Of a stretch of DNA of 64,000 nucleotides, positions 20,524 to 30,401 are shown piece after piece (positions within the stretch are counted from its first letter, which is position 1; every line of letters begins with the position of its first letter). The position numbers and the translations under genes are program-made. The notes beneath the pieces are model-generated. The model was not told the origin of the DNA. It saw only the letters and a list, made by a program, of their open reading frames with translations, and searched no databases. This DNA is from Comamonas testosteroni (GTDB lineage Bacteria; Pseudomonadota; Gammaproteobacteria; Burkholderiales; Burkholderiaceae_C). The stretch spans positions 3,692,501-3,756,500 of the forward strand of contig NZ_CP129672.1 in assembly GCF_030505195.1 (NCBI RefSeq). Direction: 5' to 3'.

Positions 20524-21555
20524 TCAGAGGGAGGCGGCTTCGCGTTGCCTCAGCAGGTCCAGGGCGACGTCGACAATCATGTCTTCCTGACCGCCGACCA
20601 TGCGGCGCTTGCCCAGCTCGACCAGGATGTCCACGGCCTTGAGTCCGTATTTGGCGGCAGCCACTTCAGCGTGACGCAGGAACGAGCTGTAAACGCCTGC
20701 GTAGCCCAGTGCCAGCGTCTCGCGGTCCACGCGTACCGGACGGTCCTGCAAGGGGCGCACGATGTCGTCGGCCGCATCCATGAGCTTGTACAGATCGGTT
20801 CCGTGGTTCCAGCCCAGGCGCTCTGCGGCTGCGATGAACACCTCCAGCGGAGCATTGCCGGCCCCCGCACCCATGCCGGCCAGGCTGGCATCCACGCGGT
20901 CGCAGCCTTCTTCCACCGCCACGATGGAGTTGGCCACGCCCAGGCTCAGGTTGTGGTGGGCGTGCATGCCGGTCTGGGTTTCAGGCTTCAGAATGTCCTT
21001 GAAGGCCCTGAAGCGCTCCCGCACATCGTTCATGCCCAGCGCGCCGCCGGAGTCCACCACATAGCAGCAGGTGGCTCCGTAGCTTTCCATGAGTTTGGCC
21101 TGTTCGGCCAGGGCCTTGGGCGAGGTCATGTGGCTCATCATCAGAAAGCCCACGGCCTCCATGCCCAGATGGCGGGCGTACTCGATGTGCTGGCGGGACA
21201 CGTCGGCCTCGGTGCAGTGGGTGGCTACCCGCACCACGCGCACACCGGCTTCGTAGGCGGCCTTGAGGTCGTGGACGGTGCCAATGCCCGGCAGCAGCAA
21301 GGTGGTGATCTTGGCGTGCTTGACCACGCTGGCGACGGCCTCTATCCACTCCAGGTCGGTATGGGCACCAAAGCCATAGTTGAAGCTGGAGCCTTGCAGG
21401 CCGTCGCCGTGGGCGACCTCGATCGAGTCGACCTTGGCCTCATCCAGTGCCTGGGCAATCTGCCTGGCCTGCTCCACGCTGTACTGGTGACGAATGGCGT
21501 GGCTGCCGTCGCGCAGGGTCACGTCGGAGATGTAGATTTTCTTGGTTGGCGTCAT
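20524..21555 (-). CDS. mhpE: 4-hydroxy-2-oxovalerate aldolase
   Basis: A 343-residue class II pyruvate aldolase (HMGL-like TIM barrel followed by a communication domain). It splits 4-hydroxy-2-oxovalerate into pyruvate and acetaldehyde. [16 protein letters not shown] at the N terminus carries the catalytic Arg-Asp and metal ligand, and [15 protein letters not shown] supplies the metal-binding histidines. In this family the acetaldehyde is channelled directly to the acylating dehydrogenase MhpF, whose gene lies 14 bp upstream on the same strand. Length and motifs are normal. Confidence 0.95.
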   Translation of the reverse strand: MTPTKKIYISDVTLRDGSHAIRHQYSVEQARQIAQALDEAKVDSIEVAHGDGLQGSSFNYGFGAHTDLEWIEAVASVVKHAKITTLLLPGIGTVHDLKAAYEAGVRVVRVATHCTEADVSRQHIEYARHLGMEAVGFLMMSHMTSPKALAEQAKLMESYGATCCYVVDSGGALGMNDVRERFRAFKDILKPETQTGMHAHHNLSLGVANSIVAVEEGCDRVDASLAGMGAGAGNAPLEVFIAAAERLGWNHGTDLYKLMDAADDIVRPLQDRPVRVDRETLALGYAGVYSSFLRHAEVAAAKYGLKAVDILVELGKRRMVGGQEDMIVDVALDLLRQREAASL

Positions 21556-21569
21556 GGTGTGTCGTCTCC

Positions 21570-22520
21570 TCAGGCGGCCACGGCGAGCGTCGCCAGCATG
21601 CGCTCGGCCATGTGCTCTGCAGTGCGCAGTCCGGCGCTGGTCATGATGTCAAGGTTGCCGGCATAAGCGGGCAGATAGTGGGCCGCGCCCTCGACTTCCA
21701 GAAAGATCGAGGTTTTCAGGCCCGTGAGGGCATGGCCCACGCCGGGGATGCGGATCGGGGTGTCGATACGGTCGAACTGCACCTGCTGCTTCAGGCGGTA
21801 GCCCGGCACATAGGACTGCACGGCAGCGGCCATCTGCTCCACCGATGCGGCAATGGCGGCCTCGTCGGCCAGCTCGCTCAGGGTGTAGACCGTGTCGCGC
21901 ATGATCAGGGGCGGCTCGGCCGGGTTCATGATGATGATGGCCTTGCCCTTGGTGGCACCGCCCACGACTTCGATCGCCTTGGACGTGGTCTCGGTGAACT
22001 CGTCGATATTGGCGCGGGTGCCGGGGCCGGCACTCTTGCTGGCAATCGAGGCAATGATTTCGCCGTAGTGCACCTTGGCCACGCGAGAGACGGCGGCCAC
22101 CATGGGGATGGTGGCCTGGCCGCCGCAGGTGACCATGTTCACATTCGGCGCGTCCAGATGCATGTCGCCGTTGACCACGGGAATGCAGTACGGGCCGATG
22201 GCCGCCGGCGTCAGGTCGATCATGCGGATGCCGGGCTTGAGGCTGCGCAAAAAGGCGTCGTTCTTCACATGTGCGCCGGCGCTGGTGGCATCGAACACAA
22301 AGTCGATCTCTGCGAACCCGGGCATGCGCGTGAGGCCTTCCACGCCCTCGTGGGTGGTGGCCACGCCCATGCGGGAGGCGCGGGCCAGGCCGTCGGAGTG
22401 GGGATCGATGCCGACCATGGCGCCCATCTCGATGTTTTTGCCATGGCGCAGGATCTTGATCATCAGATCCGTGCCGATATTGCCGCTGCCGATGATGGCG
22501 GCCTTGAGTTTGCGCGTCAT
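21570..22520 (-). CDS. mhpF: Acetaldehyde dehydrogenase (CoA-acylating)
   Basis: A 316-residue enzyme that oxidises acetaldehyde to acetyl-CoA with NAD+ and CoA. The N-terminal Rossmann motif is [18 protein letters not shown] and the catalytic cysteine lies in [15 protein letters not shown]. It forms a channelling complex with the MhpE aldolase encoded immediately downstream. It follows the two Bug-receptor genes in the operon, with a 22-bp gap. This is the final carbon-releasing step of the meta pathway before the TCA cycle. Confidence 0.95.
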   Translation of the reverse strand: MTRKLKAAIIGSGNIGTDLMIKILRHGKNIEMGAMVGIDPHSDGLARASRMGVATTHEGVEGLTRMPGFAEIDFVFDATSAGAHVKNDAFLRSLKPGIRMIDLTPAAIGPYCIPVVNGDMHLDAPNVNMVTCGGQATIPMVAAVSRVAKVHYGEIIASIASKSAGPGTRANIDEFTETTSKAIEVVGGATKGKAIIIMNPAEPPLIMRDTVYTLSELADEAAIAASVEQMAAAVQSYVPGYRLKQQVQFDRIDTPIRIPGVGHALTGLKTSIFLEVEGAAHYLPAYAGNLDIMTSAGLRTAEHMAERMLATLAVAA

Positions 22521-22542
22521 AGCGTTTACCTTCAGAGAAAAA

Positions 22543-23520
22543 TCAGTCGATACCGGCTCCGCTGGACTGGATCAGCGGTGCCCAGCGTGCGATCTCGCTG
22601 TGGATGAATTGCTTGAATTGCTCCGGGGTTTGCGGATAGGCCTGCATGCCCTGGCTTTCGAAGCGTTTCTGTATGCCCGGCTCCCGCAAGGCTGCGACCA
22701 GCGCACGGTTCAATGTCTGGACCACCGTGGCAGGCGTTCCGCTTCGCACGGCTGCACCGAACCAGACGCCTGCATCGACACCGGACACTCCCAGCTCGGC
22801 CAGGGTGGGAACGTCGGGCAGTTGGGGGCTGCGTCTTTCAGAGGCAATCGCCAGCGCGCGCAGCTTTTTGCTGCGGATCAGGGCTTCGGTCGAGCTTGTG
22901 GGATCGAACATGAAGTCGACCCGGTTTGTCATCACGTCCTGCAGTGCCGGCACCGAGCCTTTGTAGGCCACATGAGACATGCCGCCACCGGTTTTGCTGC
23001 GAAACAGCTCCCCCAGCAGGTGGCCGATGGAGCCCAGGCCTTGGGATGCAAATGTCAGGCCTTGCTTGCTGCTGCGGGAAAGCGCCACCAGCTCGCTCAG
23101 CGTCCTGACAGGACTGGCGGCCGAAACCACGAGCACCAAAGGAGAGGTGACCAGAGACGTTACCGGCTCGAAGTCCTTGACGGGGTCGTAGGAAAACTTG
23201 CGAAACAGCGTTGGGTTGATGGCAAACATGGCCGTGCCAGCCACATACACGGTGTGTCCATCGGCGGCCTGTTGAAGCACTGCGCTGGCCGCAATCTGCC
23301 CGCCTGCGCCCGGCTTGTTGTCAACAATCACGGGCTTGCCCAGCTGCTGAGCCACATGCTGACCGAGGGCACGGGCCATGACGTCGCTGATGCCGCCGGC
23401 GGAAAACGGCAGCACGAGTGTGATGGGCTTGACGGGAAAGGCCTGCGCTGAGCCGAGGCCGCCGATCGACAGGCTGCCCAAGCCCAGAGCCGACTGCAAA
23501 AGAGTTCGACGATGCAACAT
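22543..23520 (-). CDS. Bug-family (TctC-type) substrate-binding protein, mhp operon copy 2
   Basis: A 325-residue periplasmic receptor of the tripartite tricarboxylate transporter family. A basic Tat-like or Sec signal ([15 protein letters not shown]) leads into [20 protein letters not shown], the usual Bug N-terminal strand and loop, and [14 protein letters not shown] is also typical. I start at the ATG at 23520, since the longer frame overlaps the preceding gene. It is closely related to the neighbouring receptor (23532-24509), suggesting tandem duplication. No TctA/TctB membrane genes occur in the window. Its place in the mhp operon suggests capture of a phenylpropionate-type acid. Confidence 0.9.
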   Translation of the reverse strand: MLHRRTLLQSALGLGSLSIGGLGSAQAFPVKPITLVLPFSAGGISDVMARALGQHVAQQLGKPVIVDNKPGAGGQIAASAVLQQAADGHTVYVAGTAMFAINPTLFRKFSYDPVKDFEPVTSLVTSPLVLVVSAASPVRTLSELVALSRSSKQGLTFASQGLGSIGHLLGELFRSKTGGGMSHVAYKGSVPALQDVMTNRVDFMFDPTSSTEALIRSKKLRALAIASERRSPQLPDVPTLAELGVSGVDAGVWFGAAVRSGTPATVVQTLNRALVAALREPGIQKRFESQGMQAYPQTPEQFKQFIHSEIARWAPLIQSSGAGID

Positions 23521-23531
23521 TGGCGGCTTGC

Positions 23532-24509
23532 TCACTCGATCGAAGCGCCGCTGGCCTTGACCAGAGGGCCCCATTTGGTCAGCTCCGACTGCATGAAGCT
23601 GCCAAACTGGGCCGGGGTTGACGGGAACGCCTGCATGCCTTGATCGGCAAAACGCTTGACCACTTCAGGGTCCTTCATGGCCTGGTGGATGGCATCGTTC
23701 AGACGTTCAACCGCAGCTGCAGCGGTACCTGTCTTGACCACGGCACCGAACCACACGCCGGCATTCACACCGGGCACGCCAAGCTCGGCCAGGGTGGGTA
23801 CGTCCGGCATTTGTGGCGAACGCTTGTCGGCCGCAATCGCCAGGGGCTTGAGTTTCTTGCCGGCCACCAGGGGGGCTGTGGTGATGACCGGGTCGAACAT
23901 GAAGTCCACCTGTCCACCCATCACGTCCTGCAGTGCGGGGGCGGAGCCTTTATAGGCAACATGGTTGAACTTTCCGCCAACCTTGCCACGGAAGGTCTCT
24001 CCGAGAAGATGGCCGATGGAGCCCATACCCTGCGAGGCGAAGTTCAGTCCGTCCTTGCGGCTCTTGGCCTGGGCTATGAGTTCCTTGACGCTGGTCAGTG
24101 AACTATTGGCAGGCACGACCAGCACCAACGGCGAAGCGATCAGCGAAGTGACGGGACTGAAATCCTTCAGCGGGTCATATGAGAAATTGCGAAACAACGA
24201 GGGGTTGATGGCAAACATCTCGGTGGCACCGACATACAGGGTATGGCCGTCGGCCGCTTGCTGGCGCACATAGGCTGCCGCAATCTGGCCGCCTCCGCCG
24301 GGTCGGTTGTCAACGATGACAGGCTTGCCAAGCTGCTCCCCCATCTTGCTAGCCAGTGCACGCGCCACGGCATCGGTGATGCCTCCGGCCGGGAAGGGAA
24401 CGACCATGGTCACGGCACGGTTGGGGAAATTCTGCGCGATGGCGGGTGTACCCACGCAGGCAGCGAGCGAGGCAGCACCGGCTGCGAACAATTGACGTCG
24501 ATTCCACAT
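23532..24509 (-). CDS. Bug-family (TctC-type) substrate-binding protein, mhp operon copy 1
   Basis: A 325-residue Bug receptor. The signal peptide is MWNRRQLFAAGAASLAACVG ending near AIAQ; the mature protein opens NFPNRAVTMVVPFPAGGITD and has [25 protein letters not shown] precedes the ATG. It lies between mhpD and the second Bug gene, 11 bp from the latter. The two proteins share long identical runs, including [16 protein letters not shown] and the FPV/FPN start. As I recall, two open reading frames occupy this same place in the C. testosteroni TA441 mhp cluster. An uptake role is inferred. Confidence 0.9.
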   Translation of the reverse strand: MWNRRQLFAAGAASLAACVGTPAIAQNFPNRAVTMVVPFPAGGITDAVARALASKMGEQLGKPVIVDNRPGGGGQIAAAYVRQQAADGHTLYVGATEMFAINPSLFRNFSYDPLKDFSPVTSLIASPLVLVVPANSSLTSVKELIAQAKSRKDGLNFASQGMGSIGHLLGETFRGKVGGKFNHVAYKGSAPALQDVMGGQVDFMFDPVITTAPLVAGKKLKPLAIAADKRSPQMPDVPTLAELGVPGVNAGVWFGAVVKTGTAAAAVERLNDAIHQAMKDPEVVKRFADQGMQAFPSTPAQFGSFMQSELTKWGPLVKASGASIE

Positions 24510-24574
24510 GATTTGTCTCCTGAATAATCGTTATGAGCAATGGAAAACGGGGCCGGGAATGCTTTCGAGAAGAT

Positions 24575-25366
24575 TCACCGTTCAAACTGCGCGTACACGG
24601 AGCCGACGCCGCTGATGTGGGCTTCGAAGCGATCGCCGGCATTCACTGCGACCATGGGCCCCAGGGCACCGGTCAGCACGAGGTCGCCGGCTCGCAGCGC
24701 CTGGCCGAGGCTGGCGAGTCGGCGGGCCAGCCAAACGGCGGCATTCAGGGGATGGCCCAGGCAGGCTCCACCGGAGCCGGTGGAGACGACATCGCCATTG
24801 CGCGTCATCTGCATCTCGCACAGCTTCAGATCCAGTGCGTTGAGCGCAGTCGGTACGGCACCCAGCACGACCAGACCGCTGGACGCGTTGTCGGCCACGG
24901 TGTCAATGAAGCGGATGTTCCAGTCGGCAATGCGGCTGCCCACGATCTCGATGGCCGGAAGCACATAGGCGGTGGCGCTGATGACATCCACCAGCGTGGT
25001 GTCGGGTCGCTCCAGATCCTTGGCCAGCACCAGCGCCACCTCGGCCTCGACCTTGGGCTGAAGCGTCCGCGACAGGGGCACGACCTCATCGTCGCCGTAG
25101 AGCATGTCGGCGAACAGCGTGCCGAAGTCGGGTTGGTCCACGCCCAGCTGCTTTTGCACGGCAAGGGATGTCAGCCCGATCTTGCGACCCACAATCCGGC
25201 GGCCCTGACTCTGTGCATACAGCACATTGGCCAGTTGCACGGCATAGGCGCTGTCGTTGTCGGCGATCTCCTCGCGCAGGGGCGCAATGGGGGTGGCGGT
25301 GGCTTCCGCGTGGCGCAGGCGTTCGGCCCAGACCTGTATTTGCTTGGTGGTCGGCATGGCAGTCAT
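24575..25366 (-). CDS. mhpD: 2-keto-4-pentenoate hydratase
   Basis: A 263-residue member of the fumarylacetoacetate-hydrolase fold group. It adds water to 2-hydroxypenta-2,4-dienoate to give 4-hydroxy-2-oxovalerate, the MhpE substrate. Characteristic segments are [32 protein letters not shown], and the metal-binding [17 protein letters not shown]. An alternative ATG lies three codons in. It follows mhpB by 13 bp on the same strand, in keeping with a single transcript from mhpA onward. Confidence 0.94.
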   Translation of the reverse strand: MTAMPTTKQIQVWAERLRHAEATATPIAPLREEIADNDSAYAVQLANVLYAQSQGRRIVGRKIGLTSLAVQKQLGVDQPDFGTLFADMLYGDDEVVPLSRTLQPKVEAEVALVLAKDLERPDTTLVDVISATAYVLPAIEIVGSRIADWNIRFIDTVADNASSGLVVLGAVPTALNALDLKLCEMQMTRNGDVVSTGSGGACLGHPLNAAVWLARRLASLGQALRAGDLVLTGALGPMVAVNAGDRFEAHISGVGSVYAQFER

Positions 25367-25379
25367 GAAAGTATGAGGA

Positions 25380-26351
25380 TCAGTGGTGCATGAACATCAC
25401 GCCATAGCCCGCAATGAGCGATGGAATGGCGCGGTAGGTCCGTACAGGGCAGGGCAGGCGGGTGTTGGCAGGCAGGGCGGAGCGCGCCACCAGCCAGGTC
25501 TTGGACTCATGGGCAGAGTTGCCGGCCATGGCGCCGATCGAGGCTTCGCTCATTGCACATAAGCCGTCCAGCTGGCCGCTGGCCATGGCGTCCATCCATT
25601 GCAGATCCCACTCGGGGTTGAGCGGCTTCATCCAGCTGTCGCCATTGGCCAGAGCCAGACCGGCTGCCTTGACGCGCTCGGTCTTGAGCTCGCGCTCCTG
25701 CTCTGTGGGCGTGGAGCGGACGGTGATGCGCTCGCGTACGGCTGGGTCAGGATGGGCCAGTGTCGGCACGGGAGGCTCGTGCGACAGCCCGCCCGAACCA
25801 ATCAGCAGTGTGCGCTGTGGCAACCGGTCGAGAAAGCTGCCAATGCCTTCTCCCAGTGCCTTGCATCGGGCCATGCGCGCAATACCGGGTTGGGCTACTG
25901 CATTCATGAAGATGGGAATGACAGGCGGCGTGTCCATCTCGTCCCCCCACAGAAACTGCAGGGCCTGCGAAAAGCCGTGATCGACCCACATGCGCCGCGA
26001 CACCGCGATATCGAAATGTTTGTCCATCAGGTGGTCGGCCAGCGCTATGGCCAGTTCTCCAGCCACATTGAGAGGACCGGCTGGAGACAGATAGTCGCCC
26101 ACGGCCGTTGCCTGGCTGCCGATGCAAAACGGCGGCATCAGCTCATTGAAGAAGCCGTTGTAGTGGTCCGGCCCCAGCAGCACGATCAGCTCTGGCGAGA
26201 ACTCGTGAACGGCCGCCCGCGCCGCAGCAATCGCCTGGTCGATGGCGATCTGATCGTCTGCAGCGACAGGATTGAGACCGAGCAAAGGCGAGTGCGACAT
26301 ACCAAGAAATGCCCGGCGCGCAGTGGCGATGGCGCTACCACTCATCTTCAT
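25380..26351 (-). CDS. mhpB: 2,3-dihydroxyphenylpropionate 1,2-dioxygenase
   Basis: A 323-residue class III extradiol dioxygenase (LigB fold) with Fe(II). It opens the ring of 3-(2,3-dihydroxyphenyl)propionate. Likely iron-ligand or catalytic histidine segments are [26 protein letters not shown] and [15 protein letters not shown]; a C-terminal [17 protein letters not shown] segment is also family-typical. The start overlaps the mhpA stop by four bases (26348-26351), so translation is coupled. The N terminus is slightly extended relative to the conserved core, and a later start is possible. Confidence 0.94.
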   Translation of the reverse strand: MKMSGSAIATARRAFLGMSHSPLLGLNPVAADDQIAIDQAIAAARAAVHEFSPELIVLLGPDHYNGFFNELMPPFCIGSQATAVGDYLSPAGPLNVAGELAIALADHLMDKHFDIAVSRRMWVDHGFSQALQFLWGDEMDTPPVIPIFMNAVAQPGIARMARCKALGEGIGSFLDRLPQRTLLIGSGGLSHEPPVPTLAHPDPAVRERITVRSTPTEQERELKTERVKAAGLALANGDSWMKPLNPEWDLQWMDAMASGQLDGLCAMSEASIGAMAGNSAHESKTWLVARSALPANTRLPCPVRTYRAIPSLIAGYGVMFMHH

Positions 26352-28117
26352 GCCTCCAGTGGGGAATGCAGTACCCGGGCCATCTGGCGGGTGACAGCGC
26401 TGACCTCCTGCGGAGATGCCAGCGCCGCGACAAAGCGGTCCGGGCGCACGAACACCACCGACTTGCCCTGGGCGCTGAACCAGTCCTTGAGGCGGCCTTG
26501 TTCGTCGCCAACGGTCAGCACGCCATCGCGCGTGGGCGTTGGATGAAGCAGCTGGCCAGAGGGCATGGCACGAATGAAGCGAGCGCCAAGGCGCTGCCAG
26601 AAGTTCAGAGCCTCTTCGTCCATGCCATAGCTGGGGTCCGTACCCCAGGCCAGAATGCAGAAATTCAGTCCGACAAAGTCGTCCAGCAGGCCAGAGTGGC
26701 CGTTCGCAGTGGCCACCCGAGGCTGAATGAACATCCGGCCTACGGGACTGGAAGCCGCTGTCTCCAGGCCATGCACCAGACGCCCCACCAGAGACTCCTT
26801 CTTTTCCGCCATCAGGCCCAGAAGGCGGCTCAAGGGAGTGTTGCCCGAGCGGTCCAGCAGAGCGGCGAACGGTGTCCTGGCTCCTTGATTGCCGGTGCCC
26901 GTGTGGTGCAGCACCACGCCCTGCTCGTAGCGCGGCATGGGTTTGAAGCGCATCTCGGCGAAATACTGCTTGACGGGCGGCACAGCGTTCAGGGCCAGCA
27001 TCACCGTGTCGCGTACTTTGGCGGCGGTATGGCTTTCAGGGGCAAAGATGTCGCCTGCCACCTCGGACAAATGGATCATGCTGCGGGCATGGTCGCGGCG
27101 TTCCTGTTCGTAGCTGTCAAGCAGGCCGCTGCCGGCCTCTCCCCTGATGACCATGGCCAGCTTCCAGGCGAGATTGCTGGCATCGCGCATGCCGCTGTTG
27201 TAGCCCTGGCCCTGCCAGACCGGCATGATGTGCGCGGCATCGCCTGCCAGCAAGACTCGTCCGACCCGAAACTGCGCCGCCAGTCGTGCGTTGTGCGTAT
27301 ACACGCGCTTGCGGATGTAGTCGACCTTGTCCGGATCTGCGACGACCTTGCGCATCAGCTGGGCAAGGTTCTCCGGCTTTGAGAGCTGCTCTTCGGTCTC
27401 CCCAGGCATGACCATGAATTCAAAGCGGCGAATGCCATGCGGCAGGGCTGCAGAGACGTAGGGGCGCTCCGGGTCGCAATGCATGTCGATATGAGGGGTT
27501 CCCAGGGGGTCATTGCGTACATCAACCACAATCCATTGATTGGGTTTGGTACGGCCCTCAAAGGGTACGTTCAGCGTGCGACGCACCAGGCTATTGCCGC
27601 CATCGCTGGCGACCAGGTACCTGGCGCGCAGTGTGCGCTCTACGCCCTCGGAACTCCTGAGTGTGGCGGTGACGCCAGCATCGTCCTGGGTAAAGCCGTG
27701 AAGCTCCTGACCCAGCAGTACCTGGACCTGTTCAAAGCGCTGCAGCCCCCGGTACAGGATGTCGTCTACCTGAGGCTGGATGAAGGCATTGCGGCGGGAC
27801 CATCCGTACTCATCGGTGCGAGGCTCGATCGAGGCAAAGCACTGGCCGCTGGCGGTGTAGAAGCGCATCCAGTGATGAGGGGTGATGTGTGCCTGTACTT
27901 GATCGGACAGACCTGCTGCCTGCAGCGTGCGCAGCGATTCGTCGTCAATGCCGATGGCTCGGGGGTAGTCAATAATCTGTGGCAGCTTCTCTGCCACGAT
28001 GACGCGTACACCCGCCAGCCCCAGAGTGTTTGCCAGTGTCAGCCCTACCGGGCCGGCGCCAATGATCAGGACATCGGCATCGTCTTGACTCGCTTGGTTT
28101 TCTTGGGGGGCGTTCAT
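26348..28117 (-). CDS. mhpA: 3-(3-hydroxyphenyl)propionate hydroxylase
   Basis: A 589-residue FAD-dependent aromatic hydroxylase. It converts 3-(3-hydroxyphenyl)propionate with NADH and O2 to the 2,3-dihydroxy compound. The FAD motifs are [20 protein letters not shown] at the N terminus and [19 protein letters not shown] with [16 protein letters not shown] further on; a thioredoxin-like C-terminal domain follows. I use the ATG at 28117 with GGAG just upstream rather than the frame opening at 28210, which would run through the operator palindromes. It is first in the mhp operon, divergent from mhpR. Confidence 0.95.
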   Translation of the reverse strand: MNAPQENQASQDDADVLIIGAGPVGLTLANTLGLAGVRVIVAEKLPQIIDYPRAIGIDDESLRTLQAAGLSDQVQAHITPHHWMRFYTASGQCFASIEPRTDEYGWSRRNAFIQPQVDDILYRGLQRFEQVQVLLGQELHGFTQDDAGVTATLRSSEGVERTLRARYLVASDGGNSLVRRTLNVPFEGRTKPNQWIVVDVRNDPLGTPHIDMHCDPERPYVSAALPHGIRRFEFMVMPGETEEQLSKPENLAQLMRKVVADPDKVDYIRKRVYTHNARLAAQFRVGRVLLAGDAAHIMPVWQGQGYNSGMRDASNLAWKLAMVIRGEAGSGLLDSYEQERRDHARSMIHLSEVAGDIFAPESHTAAKVRDTVMLALNAVPPVKQYFAEMRFKPMPRYEQGVVLHHTGTGNQGARTPFAALLDRSGNTPLSRLLGLMAEKKESLVGRLVHGLETAASSPVGRMFIQPRVATANGHSGLLDDFVGLNFCILAWGTDPSYGMDEEALNFWQRLGARFIRAMPSGQLLHPTPTRDGVLTVGDEQGRLKDWFSAQGKSVVFVRPDRFVAALASPQEVSAVTRQMARVLHSPLEA

Positions 28118-28153
28118 TTTCAGTCTCCGTATTGGGTGAGCGCATCGAGTGCT

Positions 28154-28173
28154 GTTTTGATCATTGTCAAAAC
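28154..28173. promoter_or_regulatory. Dyad in the mhpA leader
   Basis: GTTTTGA-TCATTG-TCAAAAC is an inverted repeat with seven-base arms, located between the mhpA start and the GTGCACC boxes. It may be part of the promoter or a second regulator site; the role is not readable. Confidence 0.4.
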
Positions 28174-28195
28174 ACTCGAGGAGTCTGAAAACACT

Positions 28196-28225
28196 GTGCA
28201 CCTGGTGCACCTATTGATAGGTGCA
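28196..28225. promoter_or_regulatory. Likely MhpR operators: two overlapping palindromes
   Basis: GTGCACC-T-GGTGCAC (28196-28210) is a perfect odd-centred palindrome that closely resembles the 17-bp E. coli MhpR operator as I remember it. It overlaps TGCACCTAT-TG-ATAGGTGCA (28206-28225), a perfect 20-bp palindrome. Together they place three GTGCACC-type half-sites between mhpA and the IclR-type activator gene. Binding by MhpR is inferred. Confidence 0.65.
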
Positions 28226-28444
28226 TACCCTTGCTGTCACCGCTTGCACCGTCTACCAATCCGTTGACGTGAGACCACGTAAGGTGGGCGTCGGGATGGT
28301 GCATGACAAAGCTGCGCGCGGTTGCGCATCGAGTCGGGAATATTCATTGAGCGCAGCAGCACAGCACCCGGCGATTGCGCCGTATGGCCTGCGGTATTCA
28401 TACTTGGGCATTCCCAGAAAATCTTCACTTTTGAGCACAGTCCC

Positions 28445-29230
28445 ATGAATGACTACAAGGATGTACGCAGTTTGTCGCGAGGGCTGGCTCTGCTGCAGGC
28501 CATGAATAGAGCCCCTGGCGGCATCGCTTCAACCACGGCACTGGCACAGGCATGCGATATCCATCGCACCACCGTCAAGCGATTGATGGAGACCTTGCGG
28601 GCGGAGGGCTTCGTGCGCAGGGGTGAGAAAGACGGGCAGTACTACCTGACTTTTGCAGTGCGCAGCCTTAGCGAAGGGCTTGTCGATGATGCCTGGGTTG
28701 AGCAGGTCGCACTACCGCTGATGCGTGCTGCTGTGCCCGAGCTGCTTTGGCCTTGCGATCTGGGGACCGTGGAAGGCGGCTTTATGGTGGTGCGTGAGAG
28801 CACGCACCGTTTCAGCCGGTTGTCTCAGCATCGCGGCATGATTGGAGAAAAATTGCCGCTGTTCTTCACGGCGATGGGACGCGCCTATCTGGCGTCTTGC
28901 ACCAAAGATGAGAGGGAAGGCTTGCTCTCGTTGCTCGCTCAGCGTGACGATGCCACTGGTGCCATGGCAAGGGATAGAGCATCGGTAGAGCGTTTGATTG
29001 AAGAGACGCGCCAGCGAGGGTATGGCATCAGCGATGGTGATTGGCATCAGCAAGCGCCGTTTGGAGCAGTCGCAGTGCCATTGAAGTGTGGACGTCGTTT
29101 GATCGGAGGTCTGAATCTGGTCTTCCCGAAGTCTGCTGTCGCCAGGGAGGAGTTGATTGCCCGCTATCTTCCCCGATTGAAGAAGCTGGCTGTGCGCATG
29201 GGCAAGGATGTGGCGCCTTGGCTGGACTAG
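28445..29230 (+). CDS. mhpR: IclR-family activator of the mhp operon
   Basis: A 261-residue IclR regulator. The N-terminal winged helix has VRSLSRGLALLQAMNRAPGG and CDIHRTTVKRLMETLRAEGF, and the effector domain contains GRAYLASCTKDEREGL. In E. coli the homologous MhpR activates mhp transcription with 3-(3-hydroxyphenyl)propionate as inducer. It is divergent from mhpA across 327 bp containing the GTGCACC palindromes. The ATG at 28445 starts the conserved MNDYKDVRSLSRGL segment; the longer frame from 28322 adds residues without family resemblance. Confidence 0.9.
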   Translation: MNDYKDVRSLSRGLALLQAMNRAPGGIASTTALAQACDIHRTTVKRLMETLRAEGFVRRGEKDGQYYLTFAVRSLSEGLVDDAWVEQVALPLMRAAVPELLWPCDLGTVEGGFMVVRESTHRFSRLSQHRGMIGEKLPLFFTAMGRAYLASCTKDEREGLLSLLAQRDDATGAMARDRASVERLIEETRQRGYGISDGDWHQQAPFGAVAVPLKCGRRLIGGLNLVFPKSAVAREELIARYLPRLKKLAVRMGKDVAPWLD

Positions 29231-29341
29231 ATGTGAACCGTCAAGAGGTTATTGGCAGATTTGAGTCTGGACATCGGCGCGGCTCGGCCGGTGCCGGCCG
29301 GCCCTTGCGCAGAATCGACCTTGCGGAGGCCAGGCCCTTGT

Positions 29342-30286
29342 TCAGGCCGCTGCATCGTGACGGTGCAGCAGATCCAGGAACATCTGTGCCGATCGGCTGA
29401 TGGGCCGATCCTTGCGTACCAGGCTGCCATAAGCCTCCAGGCTGCGCCTTGTCTGATACGGCAGGATATGCAGCATGCGGTGGGCGGCATGAAGATCTGC
29501 CACCGTGCGCGGAATCACGCCCACCATGTTCGAGTTTCGCACCAGATTGATGGTGGTGAGTATGGAGCCGGTTTCGATCAGGCCGCGTGGCAGCGGCAGA
29601 CTGTGTTCGCGGAACTCCTGCTCGATCAAGGTGCGCATGGGGCTGCCGGGCGGCTGCATCACCCAGCCATGCCCCTGCAAGGCCTGCAGACCGGGCCGCT
29701 GCAGCGACAGCAGAGGGTGCTCCTCCCGCACGATGAAGGCCAGCTGCTCGTCGTCGATCGGGCAAAAGCGGCAATCGCTGCCCGCTTCATTGGTCATGCG
29801 CCCGACGACCACCTCCAGCACTCCCTCACGCAGCTGCGCCAGCAAGCGATCGCTGGTGTCCACGGCCACTTCCAGCTCCAGCAGGGGCAGCTGCCTTTTC
29901 AGCTCCAGCAGGGCCTGGGTAAGCCGCCCGGGCGATGCGGCCATGATGCTGCCCACGGCCAGCCGTCCGGAGCTTCCCTGGCGCAGCTCGCCCAGTTCGC
30001 GATTCAGGGCCTCGATATTGCCGCGCAGCGAACGGAAATACTCCAGCACCCGCTCGCCTGCCGCATTGCGCTGCAGCCGTCGGCCCACCCGCTCGAACAG
30101 CGGCTGACCCAGGGCATCTTCGAGCTCCTGCAGCATCTTGGTGGCGGCCGGCTGGGTCAGACCGAGCTCGGCCGCTGCCGCGCGCAAGGTCTGGCGCTCG
30201 TCGATGGCCAGTATCAAGGCCACCTGGCGCATGCGCAGCCGGTTCAGCAGCTGTGGCGTGTTGTCGCGTTTGTCGATCGATCCCAT
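29342..30286 (-). CDS. LysR-family regulator (GbpR-like) of the sugar-acid cluster
   Basis: A 314-residue LysR regulator. The winged helix includes LILAIDERQTLRAAAAELGL and TQPAATKMLQELEDALGQPL, and the C-terminal effector domain carries GWVMQPPGSPMRTLIEQEF. The sequence style is that of the GbpR/galactose-binding-regulator branch, which commonly controls sugar and sugar-acid genes. It is divergent from the Bug receptor and catabolic genes starting at 30402, with a 20-bp near-perfect palindrome in the 115-bp gap that is a good operator candidate. The effector is unknown. Confidence 0.9.
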   Translation of the reverse strand: MGSIDKRDNTPQLLNRLRMRQVALILAIDERQTLRAAAAELGLTQPAATKMLQELEDALGQPLFERVGRRLQRNAAGERVLEYFRSLRGNIEALNRELGELRQGSSGRLAVGSIMAASPGRLTQALLELKRQLPLLELEVAVDTSDRLLAQLREGVLEVVVGRMTNEAGSDCRFCPIDDEQLAFIVREEHPLLSLQRPGLQALQGHGWVMQPPGSPMRTLIEQEFREHSLPLPRGLIETGSILTTINLVRNSNMVGVIPRTVADLHAAHRMLHILPYQTRRSLEAYGSLVRKDRPISRSAQMFLDLLHRHDAAA

Positions 30287-30309
30287 GGCATGGCTTCTTA
30301 TTGCTTCAG

Positions 30310-30329
30310 GTTATCGATTAATCAATAAC
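30310..30329. promoter_or_regulatory. Candidate LysR operator upstream of the sugar-acid operon
   Basis: GTTATCGATTAATCAATAAC is a 20-bp palindrome with only one mismatched pair. It lies between the divergent LysR and Bug-receptor genes, where the regulator of such clusters usually binds. The AT-rich dyad also fits the T-N11-A LysR pattern. Confidence 0.55.
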
Positions 30330-30401
30330 TTTCAGTTTACGCATATCAGCGGCTTCCCTAGGATCGGGCTGCGATGAAATAAAAAAGCCAAGGAGACCAA
30401 T

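Noticed and set aside
28118..28210. Longer mhpA start
   Set aside because: It would translate through the operator palindromes, and the ATG at 28117 has GGAG upstream and starts the conserved region.
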